Source: Medicago truncatula (Eukaryota > Streptophyta > Magnoliopsida > Fabales > Fabaceae). From it: a stretch of DNA of 64,000 nt. Numbering within the stretch: the stretch's first letter is position 1; each line of letters begins with the position of its first letter. The position numbers and the translations under genes were made by a program. Of this stretch, positions 1-10,691 are shown in pieces. Below the pieces are notes generated by a model, which was not told where the DNA came from, did no database searches, and was given only the letters and a program-made list of their open reading frames with translations. The DNA is taken from NCBI RefSeq assembly GCF_003473485.1, contig NC_053042.1, positions 30,863,262 through 30,927,261 on the forward strand, written 5' to 3'.

Positions 1-112
1 GGGTATAATATTGATTGTGTATATGATATTTTCTGAAGCAACTGGTTTTGTGAGTGGTGAGAGAAAAACTGCCCATGGTATTTGGGTGAGAGAGAGAGAA
101 GGGACAGAGTTG

Positions 113-132
113 GAAAGAGAGAGAGAGAGAGA
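113..132. repeat. GA microsatellite
   Basis: A short (GA)n tract lies in sequence with no convincing coding content. The only ORF across it is low complexity (Arg/Glu repeats), so I treat 1-300 as non-coding. Confidence 0.7.
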
Positions 133-299
133 ACCCACAGGTTTTGTGCAAAACTGGGGAGCTACTGTTGTAAGCTGTAACGCCAACAACTCAGACGCTG
201 GTTTCGTTTCTTTATACGCTAATCAAATGATTCAACGTCCTTATTAGAAGTTTTTTTAAGTCCCTAAAATTATAAAATTGCCCTTAATAAAGACATTCC

Positions 300-760
300 G
301 CATGTAACCACCATATATTTATTTTAAAAATTTCCATTTTGTACATTCAAATGTTCATTTTAAAGATTTTCATTTTGTTCATTTGATATATAATTATCGG
401 ATTATATTTTAAAAAAATTAATTTTATACATTTGATATATAACTACTAGATATTCATTTTTAAAATTTCGATTTTATACCTCTGGTAGATAACAGAAAAA
501 GTTTGGATGATGTACGTAAAACAAAAGGCTAAATGAGCAATAATCCGGCAGTTATCTACCGGAGGTAAAAAATGAAATTTTTTAAAATAAACATTCGATT
601 GTTATCTACGGGATGCACAAAATTGAATTTTTAAAATGAACATTTGATAGTTATCTATCAGATGTACAAAATGATTTTTTTTAAAAATGAACATCCAATA
701 ATTATCTACTGAATGGACAAAATGAATTTTTCTTTTTAAAATGAACATCCGGTAGTTATC
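300..760. repeat. Large imperfect palindrome built of short tandem units
   Basis: The left half repeats a unit of roughly 55-60 bases containing variants of GATATATAAC and TTCATTTT. The right half (from about 548) carries the complementary form, with recurring GTTATCTAC and AAATGAACAT. The halves face each other around a spacer near 492-548, giving a foldback several hundred bases long. No protein is encoded. It is probably a foldback transposon or an expanded satellite-like repeat; the family is not recognised. Confidence 0.6.
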
Positions 761-766
761 TACATA

Positions 767-1173
767 GGGAGTTTCTACGGTACACCCTTAAACTAAGATG
801 TACCGGTACACCTATTTCATAAATCAATACGTTAATGATTATCTTTATGTAATAAAGAGATATTTGTTGACTTTTATATTTTAGAAAATATTATTTCATA
901 AGAAAAAACATCATTTCATTCTTTTTAAGAATCATACAATTTTTTTAAAATTTTATCGAAAAAATAATCAATATTCACTATATTATGAGTAATAAAAATA
1001 AAAAACATTGAATTTTGATTTGCGGACACTTTTGAGAAATAAAATATAATTATTATAATTATAACTGATAGAAAATATATATTTTTTTAAAAAAAATAAC
1101 TTATTAAACTATTAATTTAATATGTAGGTGTACCGGTGCACTCAATTTTGTTGAGTGTACCGTAGAAATTACC
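767..1173. mobile_element. MITE, Mutator-like (9-bp target duplication)
   Basis: Terminal inverted repeats of about 19 bases share the core TTTCTACGGTACAC (772-785, mirrored at 1155-1168). A second inverted pair, GTACCGGTACACCT-like, lies just inside. The element is flanked by an exact 9-bp direct repeat ATCTACATA (758-766 and 1174-1182). A 9-bp duplication is the hallmark of the Mutator superfamily. The 400-base interior is AT-rich and non-coding, so the element is non-autonomous. Confidence 0.8.
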
Positions 1174-1250
1174 ATCTACATAACATGTTATTAAATGCAA
1201 TTTTGTAATTTTAGAAGATCTAAAGAAATACGAGGGCGGCCTAAAAAGAA

Positions 1251-1536
1251 AGGGTTAATTAAGTTTTTAGTCCCTATAAATATTCACAGTTTTGGTTTTA
1301 GTCCCTACAAAATAAAATCACACTTTTTAGTCCCTATAAAATTTTCCATGAGCATTTTTAGTCCCTATAAAATTTTCCATCAACACTTTTGGTCCCTGTA
1401 AAAAATTTCCATCAACAATTTTGATCCCTAAAATGCTTAAGAAAAATATCACAGGGACTAAAAAGTGTGATTTTATTTTGTAAGGACTAAAAACAAAACT
1501 GTGAATATTTATAGAGACTAAAAACTTAATTAACCT
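1251..1536. mobile_element. Foldback MITE of the 'TTAATTAAGTTTTTAGTCCC' type
   Basis: The two ends are near-perfect inverted repeats over more than 80 bases, both starting AGG(G)TTAATTAAGTTTTTAG. Between them, the motif TTTTTAGTCCCTATAAAAT recurs as short tandem units. The structure is a long hairpin without coding capacity, similar in style to the elements at 11673 and 32187. Confidence 0.75.
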
Positions 1537-1769
1537 AAAAAAATCCTCTCCCTTTAGGACCTAGAGATGTCAAAATAGGCCCAACAAAAATATAAGATTT
1601 AAACATTATGTTTTTGAAAACTTTTATACCCCCATATATACATATACCTCCAAACATACTTCCAAAATACCCATCAAACAAATAAAAATCATTTTTAAAG
1701 AAAAATGATCTGTTCTCCTATTTGACTGTAAAATTTGGGGGAAAATAAAGTAATTCAAACTATAAAAAG

Positions 1770-1916
1770 TTTTTTTTTTTTTTTATCAAGTAGTATAACG
1801 TCTAAAAATTCATTTTTGTTAAGTAAATAAGTAAGATATCTAGGATTTAAATCATAATCCTTGCATAAATAATGACAATGTAATATATCTATCAATTGAG
1901 TTAAGGTCACAGGGAC
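1770..1916 (-). mobile_element. tRNA-derived SINE
   Basis: Read on the minus strand, the element begins GTCCCTGTGACCTTAACTCA. It contains an A-box-like segment (TTAACTCAATTGATAG) and, about 40 bases on, a B-box-like segment (GATTTAAATCC), and ends in a run of A (the T run at 1770-1784 on the plus strand). This is the layout of legume tRNA-derived SINEs. Target-site duplications are not clear because the flanks are low complexity. Confidence 0.65.
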
Positions 1917-2571
1917 AAAAACTTTTTAGGGGAAAATTTTTTGAAGAAAAAAAATTCAGTTTGAATATTTAAATCGGATTCTTGATTATTCTTTTTAGTT
2001 TGAAGATCTTTCAAATTTAATACATTTGGTTCATATGTCTTAGTGAAAATTTTAAAAGTTGAAAGATCAGGTTTGAATATTCAAAGCAAATCTATCGAAG
2101 GTTGAAACTCCTAATTATATGTGAGAATGGTAGGAATAGTCATCAGCTGTTAGATCAAAAATCAAGGTCTCTCTCTTCCAATATAATCTCCAATTTTTTT
2201 TTTTCATATGAGATGCAACAATTGAAAAAAAACAAACTCAAATAAAAAAGACCATGTTGACAATGACACTTGTTAATGATTCAAAAGAGGAAATAATTTA
2301 TAAGTTTTATGCTGATATTTTTTTTCTTTCTTTTTTTTAAGTTTCAATATGTCGAATATACTATTCTTAAGATTAAGGTTCTTCTTTGATCTTATTAGCA
2401 AATAGCCAAATACCCTAAGGGCGCTTGCCGGTATTTCCCAATAAAAAAAGGGAATTTATTTTCTCTCCCTACTCACTTCTCACTTGCCCTCCATTTTAAC
2501 CAAAATATCCTCATCCAGAGAGGGAAATGGAACCTTAACTCTCAAGTCAGTGAGAGAAATGAGGAAGGAAA
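1917..2571. other. AT-rich intergenic sequence, nothing recognised
   Basis: No ORF, hairpin or recognisable repeat of useful size is seen here, apart from poly-T/poly-A tracts. Confidence 0.5.
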
Positions 2572-3100
2572 AGTGTTCGTACCTTGAGTGTGACCTATAA
2601 ATATTACTATGTAGAACATATTTCTATGACATTTTCATAACATACTATGTAGTATTCTCACGGTGGGTCAATTCAGTATAAATATTACTCCTAATATTCA
2701 TACCAATGTATAGACTTAATATCTCATATCTATGACCCATGAGATGTGGTCATCAGTCTACATACATATTAAAGCTTGACTACGGATACATTTAAGAATA
2801 ACATTATTTATGTTAATGTAATCTAATGATTAAGTCACACTCAATATACAATTACACGAACTATCTATTCTAGAAACTTTATTAACATCACTACAAATAT
2901 AATAAAGAGTGTCATATATTATTTAATAATAAAAGTGATACATAAGATAAGTTTAACATAACCTAATGGACTTTGGGACTTACACCAACAATCTCCTACT
3001 AGCACTAGAGCCAATCAGGCATAAACCTAATACCCATAGATCTAGTATGACCCTCGTGTTTCTGTTGGGCAAGAGCTTTAGTAAGTAAAATTAAGCCTTT
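2572..3100 (-). mobile_element. Ty1/copia remnant: end of pol, polypurine-like site and LTR start
   Basis: On the minus strand, 3090-3010 reads as a short pol C-terminal tail (a K-A-L-A-Q-Q-K-H-E-G-like stretch). It is followed by GCTCTAGTGCTAGTAGGAGA and then TGTTGG. That order (a sequence like 'ctctagtgcaagtgggagattgttgg') is the usual junction between pol and the 3' LTR in plant copia elements. The LTR would run from about 2989 down to about 2572, but its far end is not defined. The pol part is cut short near the Stowaway insertion at 3129. Confidence 0.5.
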
Positions 3101-3128
3101 TTTATTAATCACAATAAGTTAAATACTA

Positions 3129-3569
3129 CTCCCTCCGTCCCGTTTTAACTGAGCTCTTGGCTCATTTCACACTTATTAAGAAAAAGTGTAAAAGTGAAAG
3201 AGAGAGAAAAATGAGTTTGAGTGCCCTTATCAACTATTGGTGCATTCTTCTTTATCATAAATGCAAAGTATAATATATTGAATTGAGAGTGGTGAAAGTA
3301 ATACTCCCTCCGGTCCTATTTATAAGAAAAAGTTGACTTTTTAAATTCATTGAGTCATTAATGTACTTGGTATAGAATATAGACCAAATACATCATTTAT
3401 TCAATGAATCAAAAAAGTCAAATGTTTCTTATAAATAGGACCGGAGGGAGTATTAATTAGTGTTATAATTGAAAAAATGTAATTAATATTGTATTGAAAA
3501 GTGAAATGAATCAATTTTTCTGGGACAATATTTTTTACAAATGACTCAATTATTATGGGACGGAGGGAG
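3129..3569. mobile_element. Stowaway MITE (outer)
   Basis: The ends are CTCCCTCCGTCCC (from 3129) and GGGACGGAGGGAG (to 3569), flanked by TA on both sides. This is the canonical Stowaway/Tc1-Mariner terminal repeat with TA target duplication. A second Stowaway sits inside it, so the original element was about 290 bases long. Confidence 0.9.
3304..3450. mobile_element. Stowaway MITE nested in the outer Stowaway
   Basis: The 147-bp element has ends CTCCCTCCGGTCCTATTTAT and its inverse, flanked by TA. The arms extend inward (TATAAGAAAAAGTTGACT and its mirror), forming a near-complete hairpin. Its terminal repeat differs from the outer element's, so it is a different subfamily. Confidence 0.9.
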
Positions 3570-3711
3570 TATAAACTTCCTGATTACTTTATGATTTAAA
3601 CTGGAGTATTTTAATTTAAAAAAATTGTCAATAATTAATATGTTAGGGGAATTTGTTACTAACATACACCAATTATTGAACCTCAATCTCAATATACCAA
3701 TCATCACCCAA

Positions 3712-4670
3712 TCAACTCAATGGATTCAACAACAACTGATTTAGAGAAAAAGTAAAATCTTTGGGCATTGAGCTAAGAATATGCCAAAATAAAACTTTAG
3801 CCTCCTCCAGCACCTTCTCCCAATTGAAGCCTTCTTGCTTAAAGATGATTGCATTTTTTTTTATAGGCAAAATAGAAAATATATATAAAATAAAAAGAAG
3901 AGATACAAAGACTGGGGACATTAAACCTGACTCAAAAATAACCCAAATGAAAATACATCGTGATAAATCAGTCCAATGGATCTACTCTAATCTATTCTAA
4001 CAAAATTCACTAATCACAAGCGCAATCCAGCAAACCCGCGTACGGACACGAAACCAAATTACAAAAAAAGGTGAATAGTGAATATTTGCAGAGAAACAGT
4101 AAGAGTTTAAATATGGCGAATGGATCGACCGCCAACACAGTAACAAAATCCAAGTGCCAATAGCTCCTTGGTCAACGACAAGCATAAAAGCTCTTTCGAG
4201 CCAAACAACGCGTAAGAACTCAGATCGAGGGATGAGTCCAATACATCAGTAACCATACCCTTTCACGTTTAACGACCCAAACCCTTCCGGGTTAAACGAA
4301 CCAGACCCTTTCGAATTTTTGTTAACAGAATCATACCCGTTAGGGTTTTTGAACCTTCAAAATTGTAGAAATATTAGAGAACCAAATAACGTCTAACTTT
4401 CCCTTAATAACTTGAATATGCCGCCTCTAACCGTCCTACTTGCCATCCCTCTTAATAGACCCTAACACCACCTCATTGCAAACAACCACAAACTCCTCCT
4501 CCTATTGAAATAACTTTTTCTCCAAGTGCAATTCATCTTTCTTACACCTTCTCCCTCCACTATAACCTCTACAACGCATCTATCTTTGACTGACGATAAT
4601 TCAAAAAGTCTACTAAAAAGGTTTTTCATGAGATCTCTGTCCATCCATTTTCCGACCAAAAGCTACTGAC
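3712..4670 (-). mobile_element. Probable LINE (non-LTR) 3' remnant
   Basis: On the minus strand a terminal segment ends in TTTTGCCTATAAAAAAAAA (about 3857-3875), resembling the poly(A) 3' end of a plant LINE. Downstream of that tail, 3856-3712 encodes a stretch with the pattern W-E-K-V-L-E-E-A-K-V-L-F-W...NQLLLNPLS, which resembles the C-terminus of LINE ORF2/RNase H proteins. Upstream, 4659-4462 has Arg/Trp-rich text of similar style. All parts are fragmented. The assignment rests on pattern memory only and could be wrong. Confidence 0.35.
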
Positions 4671-4892
4671 TTTTCTGTTACCAACAAGCTTTCTTAAATC
4701 ATGATCAAACATCCCACTCCTCCGCACCGTGGACTTCTCATAAGTTAATGTTTTAAAATTTTAACACTAAATAGTCACATTTTAAATACAACTGAACGTG
4801 TACTCCCTCCTCAATTTACGGTATTCCCTCCTCAATTGTTACATTTTTTTTTTCCCTCCACTATTCCCTCCTTTTGGGTTACATTTTTTCTC

Positions 4893-5340
4893 ATGGATAT
4901 GGCAAGTGCTCAAAACTCAATCAATTGTTCTCATGTGGCAGCTATAGCACAGTAAGTAATATAATTAATTTATTTCAATTTTTTCACATTTTTCTCATAT
5001 CTTCTCAACTAATTCCTTATGCCACACATACATATTATTGCTCTACAAATATTTCACCCCTAATTCCTTATATACGAATTCAATAATAATATTTTGTGGA
5101 TAAATGATGGTGTTATCATTTTACGAATTCAATAATAATATGTAGTAGTAATATGAATTTATTTGTGTAGGTTAGGAGTCACAGATTTAATTGATTTGAA
5201 CAATGTTCCAAATAATAAACCATGTGATAATTCAGAAAATGAAGTAATTGATTTGAGCAACGACGAGCAGGAAACAATTACTATATCGAAAATTGTTTTG
5301 AACCTTTTATTGGGCAATGTTTTTTAAGTGAGGAAGAAGC
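4893..5340 (+). pseudogene. FAR1-related gene, N-terminal fragment
   Basis: A first exon (4893-4951) starts MDMASAQNS and ends at a GTAAGT donor. The next exon starts after TTTGTGTAG at 5171, and the intron phase joins in frame to an acidic, Asn-rich stretch (residues such as DLIDLNNVPNN, then EVIDLSNDEQ). Near 5294 the frame shifts; the new frame reads FEPFIGQCFLSEEEA and then stops. The F-x-P-F-x-G-x-x-F-x-S-E-E-E-A pattern is typical of the start of the FAR1 DNA-binding domain in FHY3/FAR1 proteins, which derive from Mutator transposases. The rest of the domain is missing, so this is a dead fragment. Identity is inferred from a short motif. Confidence 0.5.
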
Positions 5341-5775
5341 TTGACGGGTCACTCTTTGCTTAAGAAAATTTAACTCATTTAAAATAACTTTACTGTAATT
5401 GAAGAAGCTGGACTAGAGTATACTCCATAATTGTCATTGCGCACCCAAACAATAATAACTCAGTTTTCTTTAATTTGACCTAAAAAGTTCGAACATCAGA
5501 GTAAAAATGGACCAATAGATTTGTTTGTTCTTATATAAATTAAACTATTCTTTCTGACATATTACACATGACAACAATATTTAATCTCTTTGTAAACTAC
5601 TACTTCACAGTGAAGTCTTCAGTCTTCACCCTTGAACTTTTACTCTATAGATCAAATTTTTCACCTTTACTGTGCCATATTTATCTTTCATAAGCATATA
5701 GAACAAAAGTGACCACAAAAATAGTATGGAACCGCAGAAGAATTGCTTACGCACCTTCGGTCTTGATGAAATAGT

Positions 5776-6900
5776 TGTTGGAACATTGATGTGATGTTGG
5801 ATGAAAAATTGGAAGATTAAACACCAACTAATTATACTTTGATTTAATGTTGTGTGAATTGAAGTGGGATCCCACATAAAATAGAACACACACATTAGTA
5901 GTGTTTTAAATTGTGGTATTTAATTTTTAAATACTTGATAATGATAAAAATAATAGTAATTATTATTTTATTCGAGCATATCACTTTTCATAAATTTAGC
6001 TTATGGTGGTTGTGATAAGAATAATAATTTAATTATTATTATATTTCCTTCATTCAAATCCAATAGTTTGTTTCCTCCACTTTTGTGGATTTGTTTCTTT
6101 TGATCCTATCCACAAGTGTTGTTGAACTGATTAATGGATAAACTCCATTTTAATCTTATCCATTAGAGTAACTGTTGTCGCAATTTTTGCTAAAACAGTT
6201 ACAGAATCTCTATATAAATAGAGGACTCCACTTAGTTCAAAAACACACCGAAATTCACAGTTGATGCTTCCTGTGTTTTTCCTCTCTTCTCCCTCCTTCG
6301 ACTTGTGTTGACAAGTCATTCTCCTTTTTCTACTCCTTTCTGTCCCTTTGAAATTAAGAGTGTTCTTAAGACCATAGTCCCTTTTCGGTTTAATATCCCT
6401 TTGGAATTAAGAATGGTCTTACAACATAGTCCCTTCGATAATATATGTCCCTTCAGAATAAAGAGTATTTTTAAGATCATAGTCCCTATTTGGAATAACA
6501 ATGTTCCGTCGGAATTAAGAATGATCTTAACGGTATATATAAAAAGTATTTCAATATTTTTCTATTTGAGGAGAAATGGTGGTATCACCATATTTGAGTG
6601 GTCGTAGTACCATATTGATAGTTTGGAGAACTTAAAGTTAGAATGGTATTAACACCATATTTGAGTGGTCTCAGCGCCATAACAGAGTGGTAACAATACC
6701 ATATTAAAGTGGTTTCAGTATTAAAGAGTGGTCTTAGTACCATATTTGGAGGTGTAATTCTCGAACGATTTTCTACAGTGCAGTAGTTAAGTGTACAGTT
6801 GTAGCTGGGCTTGTTTTATTTTAGAGGCGGCGTGGTTGATAGTCTGCCTTGCACAATTTTGGGCAATGCCACGAAACGTCTTAAAGAGAGCGACTTAGTC
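5776..6900 (+). other. Possible solo LTR or promoter-bearing repeat
   Basis: The segment starts TGTTGGAACATTGATGTGA. It contains a good TATA box (CTATATAAATAGAGGA, about 6212) followed about 30 bases later by the ACTCCACTTAG region. Downstream are degenerate short repeats built around ATAGTCCCTTT (6375-6490) and GAGTGGT...ACCATATT (6560-6750). No primer-binding site or coding region is visible. LTR origin is a guess from start sequence, TATA box and lack of genes. 5341-5775 holds nothing recognisable. Confidence 0.3.
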
Positions 6901-7258
6901 GTGACTCAACCTAGTAACAACTTCGGTAGATAATAGAATTTAAAAATCCAAATACAACAGTTTGAAAATCCAAAAACAACAATAATTTACTACACTGTTT
7001 TCGGTAAAAACTTTGACCATTTTTACCCCCTAATATGGTTAAACCATAAATCCATAATTAAATGCTCAAGGTTCTCATATTTTTAGAATCGTTCAATAAT
7101 TTCTACTCCTTTATTTACCATGCCATTAATTTTCTATCAGTGTGACAACAGCAAAAAAGGTAGATAGCATTCCACTATTTTTTTTTTTTTTGTCCCAAAT
7201 TGACTATTCCACTATATTAATTCATAAGTTTGATGTGGTGTAGAGATATTTAAGTTTA

Positions 7259-7433
7259 GGGTCTCGTTAACGAGTGTCTTCAGAATACTCTTTAAGGATT
7301 CTCTCAATCAATAAACCATTCATTAAAAAAGTATAATGTTATAATTTCCAATGTACTAAATCCATAAATTTTCGTAAAAATTTACTATCTAAAATCTTTA
7401 AAGAGTGCTTTAGAACACTCATTAGCATTTTCA
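7259..7433. mobile_element. MITE, probably Mutator-like
   Basis: The arms are imperfect inverted repeats: GTTAACGAGTGTCTTCAGAA on the left, and on the right the inverse of GCTAATGAGTGTTCTAAAGC, each continuing into ACTCTTTAAAG. The interior is AT-rich. The exact target duplication is not clear, so the ends are approximate. Confidence 0.55.
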
Positions 7434-9426
7434 TTAATTTTAAACGTGGAAATTGAGTCCTTTGAAATTTGGTGGTGAAACAGTTAATTTTTTAATTTTT
7501 TTAGTAGTGAAACAGTGAAATATTGGTATTTGTGATTTAGGGTGTACCATATTTAATACTATGTATGTACTACCTTAGAAGTCATCATAATTTTTGTTAC
7601 AGTGAAACTGTTTCTATCGAATGAATTTTTTGTTCTTTTGGTTTTTAGATCAAAATTCCCCACAAGAAGTGAGTAAGTGCGATTAATCTTGTTGGAAACG
7701 TTTTAGTTCTTCCGTCCTACGTAGTAGGATAGTTTTAGACGATATAAATGTTGAAAAATTTGAGTCTAAGAAGTTACTTATCTTTTCACTTTTATGAATT
7801 TTTCGTAGGATAGTGTTTAGCCCTACATTTACTTACTACTTTTATTTTTTTTTACCAAATTTACTTATTACTTTTGAATACCACTACAACATTTATAATT
7901 TTTTCCGATAATATTCTAATAATCCACCTAAGTACTTTGATTAATGTGGATATTTTAATCTTAGCAGGTTATTTTACTATCAAAATCAATAGAATGAATT
8001 TTTTTTCTTTATAAAGTGCTACACATTAATCTTAAACAGCACTTATAATAAAAGGATAGAATATCTCTTATGCCTAAAATCACTAATTTTACACTCCTAT
8101 TATGTGAGTTACTAGAGTAAAAGAATCTAACAAATCCCCAGGTCAGGGATAGTCAATGCTTAATTAAAGTAAAACTTTTTTAAAGGGACAAACTGAAATT
8201 CAAACCTCTAATATTGCAGGTGAAGATCCCTATAAAGTAAATGGTCAGTTCTTTGCCTATGTTAAATGTGATGTTGTAATGATATGTATGAGTGATGCTC
8301 ACAATTGTTAAGCAAAAATTATTCTTTTTAGCTTAATTGACATTTTAACTTCTATTCATAAAGATCTTGCATATGAATTCTATCAAAAATCGTAATATTT
8401 ATTAAATAGGAAAATGTATTATTTCCAACTAAATGACTCATATTGCTGATGTTTTCCCTAGTAAATTAGGAGCAGGAAAAGATTAACGGTGATAGAATTT
8501 ATAGTTGTTACTACTTTAGTGCATGTGATTATGACAAAAGTTACACTTTAAAATGTGGTTGTGGTAGTGATTAAAGAGTGGCATGATATGCTTCATATTT
8601 ATTTCAATTTCAATCCAGCAGCATTGGTTTAAATTGTTTTAATTACTAGGAGGCTACTTTTACAATTCAAGCTGCTATCATATTTAAATTTCTGGCAGCT
8701 TAGTTACATTTTTTCCTTACCTTAATTGTATTTTAAAATATGCACAAGTAGAACTTTAATTCTTAATTGAACTTTATCTTATCTATCTTTGTCACATTTG
8801 AGGCTCAAAAGCCTTTCTTGTAGCTCCAACCAACAATTGCTTTTATTTCTGGAAAAGGTACAACCAAACACAGTCTAATCAGTCCTATTACAACAAACAC
8901 AATCAATTGCATTTGCATCATCTCAAAATATATATTTTTAAAAATAAAATAAAGCCCTACCCAGATCCCAATTTCATGCAGGAAACAGATTTATATAGAG
9001 ACAGACAAGAGAAGTGAAAGTTAGATTTTATCAGCCTTTTCTTGGCTGTAACACTGGCAAGTTATAATTACGGTGAAAGGGATAGGAGAGGTTAAAACAA
9101 CAGAGAGATGATCCCTAAGTTAATTTACCTTACTTTATTTGTCTCATGTGAACACATCAGTAGTAGCAGGTTTTGTGTACTGCTCTAGTTACACACTCTC
9201 TTTTCAACCCAAATAATTTTTACTATGTTGGTTGGTTTTTAATTTTACCCGTAAATGGTCATTTTGGTATTCAATATGTGGAAAATTCTTATTGAATTTG
9301 GTCTTTATGTGCGTTTTTCATCGGTTAGTTTGATCTTCAAATATATCTTACGTTAGTTATTTTGATTAACTCATGAAATTACAACAAAAGACACACCGAT
9401 AGATATTTTGTACTTTCAATACATTT
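7434..9426. other. Long AT-rich intergenic stretch
   Basis: No supported gene, RNA gene or structured repeat was found on either strand. ORFs here are short and of no recognisable family. Confidence 0.5.
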
Positions 9427-9559
9427 TTTTAGTTTGTAGATGAAGCGACAAACACCACCGAAACTTACATACATCAATGCGAGATTTCAGATTCGAACTC
9501 AGGTAAAGATGTTCAATCTAACAATATCGACATTGTCAGTTGAATTAAGTCTTGCAACA
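9427..9559 (-). mobile_element. tRNA-derived SINE with 13-bp target duplication
   Basis: Read on the minus strand it contains an A-box-like segment (CTTAATTCAACTGACAATG) and a B-box-like segment (GAGTTCGAATC), and ends with ACTAAAAAAA. It is flanked by an exact 13-bp direct repeat TTTCAATACATTT (9414-9426 and 9560-9572). Pol III boxes, an A-rich 3' end and a target duplication of this length together support a young SINE insertion. Confidence 0.8.
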
Positions 9560-10140
9560 TTTCAATACATTTAAAGATTATAGTGACATCCTGTCCTGTC
9601 GTAAACATTTAAGGATGATAATAAAAATTTATTCTTAATTTTACCCATTTTGCAAATGGGCTCACACATTAACTTTGTGAATAGTCTTGCTAGTGTTTTT
9701 GTCCAAGAGAAGTAAGGTGAAACATGAGTTTTGGGTGTGATTGTAGGATTTGTAGGTTCCAAAATCAAAAAGGAAAAGAAAAGGAGTGGAATTCATAGGA
9801 GTATGATCAAATATGGTCCCCTTTGAAGGTTGTTTGGGGGGCCAAACTGACATAAGCCTTCCCCTTTTTCACGCCTTGTCCTTACTGTCTTCCCTAGCTA
9901 GTATACGGTCTCAGCATTAAACACAAAAACTTTGTTGCTTCCCAAAAGTGAAGTATATGGAGGAACCATTGCTCACCAATTCACTCTCACTCTCACTCTT
10001 CACTTCCCTTTCAGAACTCTACTGCCACGCCACACTAAATACATTATCACTCAAAACAATAACTAGGAAGTAAATAAATGGGATGTTATAGTTGTGCCAT
10101 AAACCATTTCAAAGTAAACACATTATTAATATGATATAAG

Positions 10141-10335
10141 GGCATGTTTAGTATCACGATGTGTTTGTCATAATCACGGTGAATCATCCTGTTGTTATAA
10201 AAACTACATTTTGTAACATTAAACTATCTTGAGACAAAACAAAACACAATTCTACAGCACAACCAAACACTTTATAAGTCACGGTGGCTCATGTGCTTCT
10301 GACAAACTCATCGAAAATCCAAACACGCACTTACA
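10141..10335. mobile_element. Possible Tourist-like MITE upstream of the HD-Zip gene
   Basis: The left end GGGCATGTTTAGTATCACG mirrors the right end ATCCAAACACGCACTTA imperfectly, and the interior contains complementary CACGGTGAATC/CACGGTGGCTC stretches. Target duplications do not match exactly (TAA versus TTA). The remainder of 9573-10691 shows no gene and presumably holds the HD-Zip promoter. Confidence 0.4.
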
Positions 10336-10691
10336 ACATATCTCACGATTCACAATAATTTATGTGAAACTAATCGCCAACATATATAATTGAATTTCAA
10401 ATGAAAGCCATAGCTCAACAATATTTTCAATCATTCACAAGTAAATATATATTTACAATTTCAATTATTAATTTTAATTATTAATATTTTTTTGTCCCTT
10501 TTCTCTTTAGGGTACAGAGTACCCTACTTTGTAATCAAATTCCCTTAAACCTAGCTACTTAAACATGCTACAGGAAGCTCTGACCTCTCACTATCTTCTT
10601 AGTGGTCCTTCCGATTACCAAAAACAGAGATAAGTTATACTTATAGGCCAGACTAGTTTCAGTTGAAGGGGAGTGAAACAGTTAGATAATT

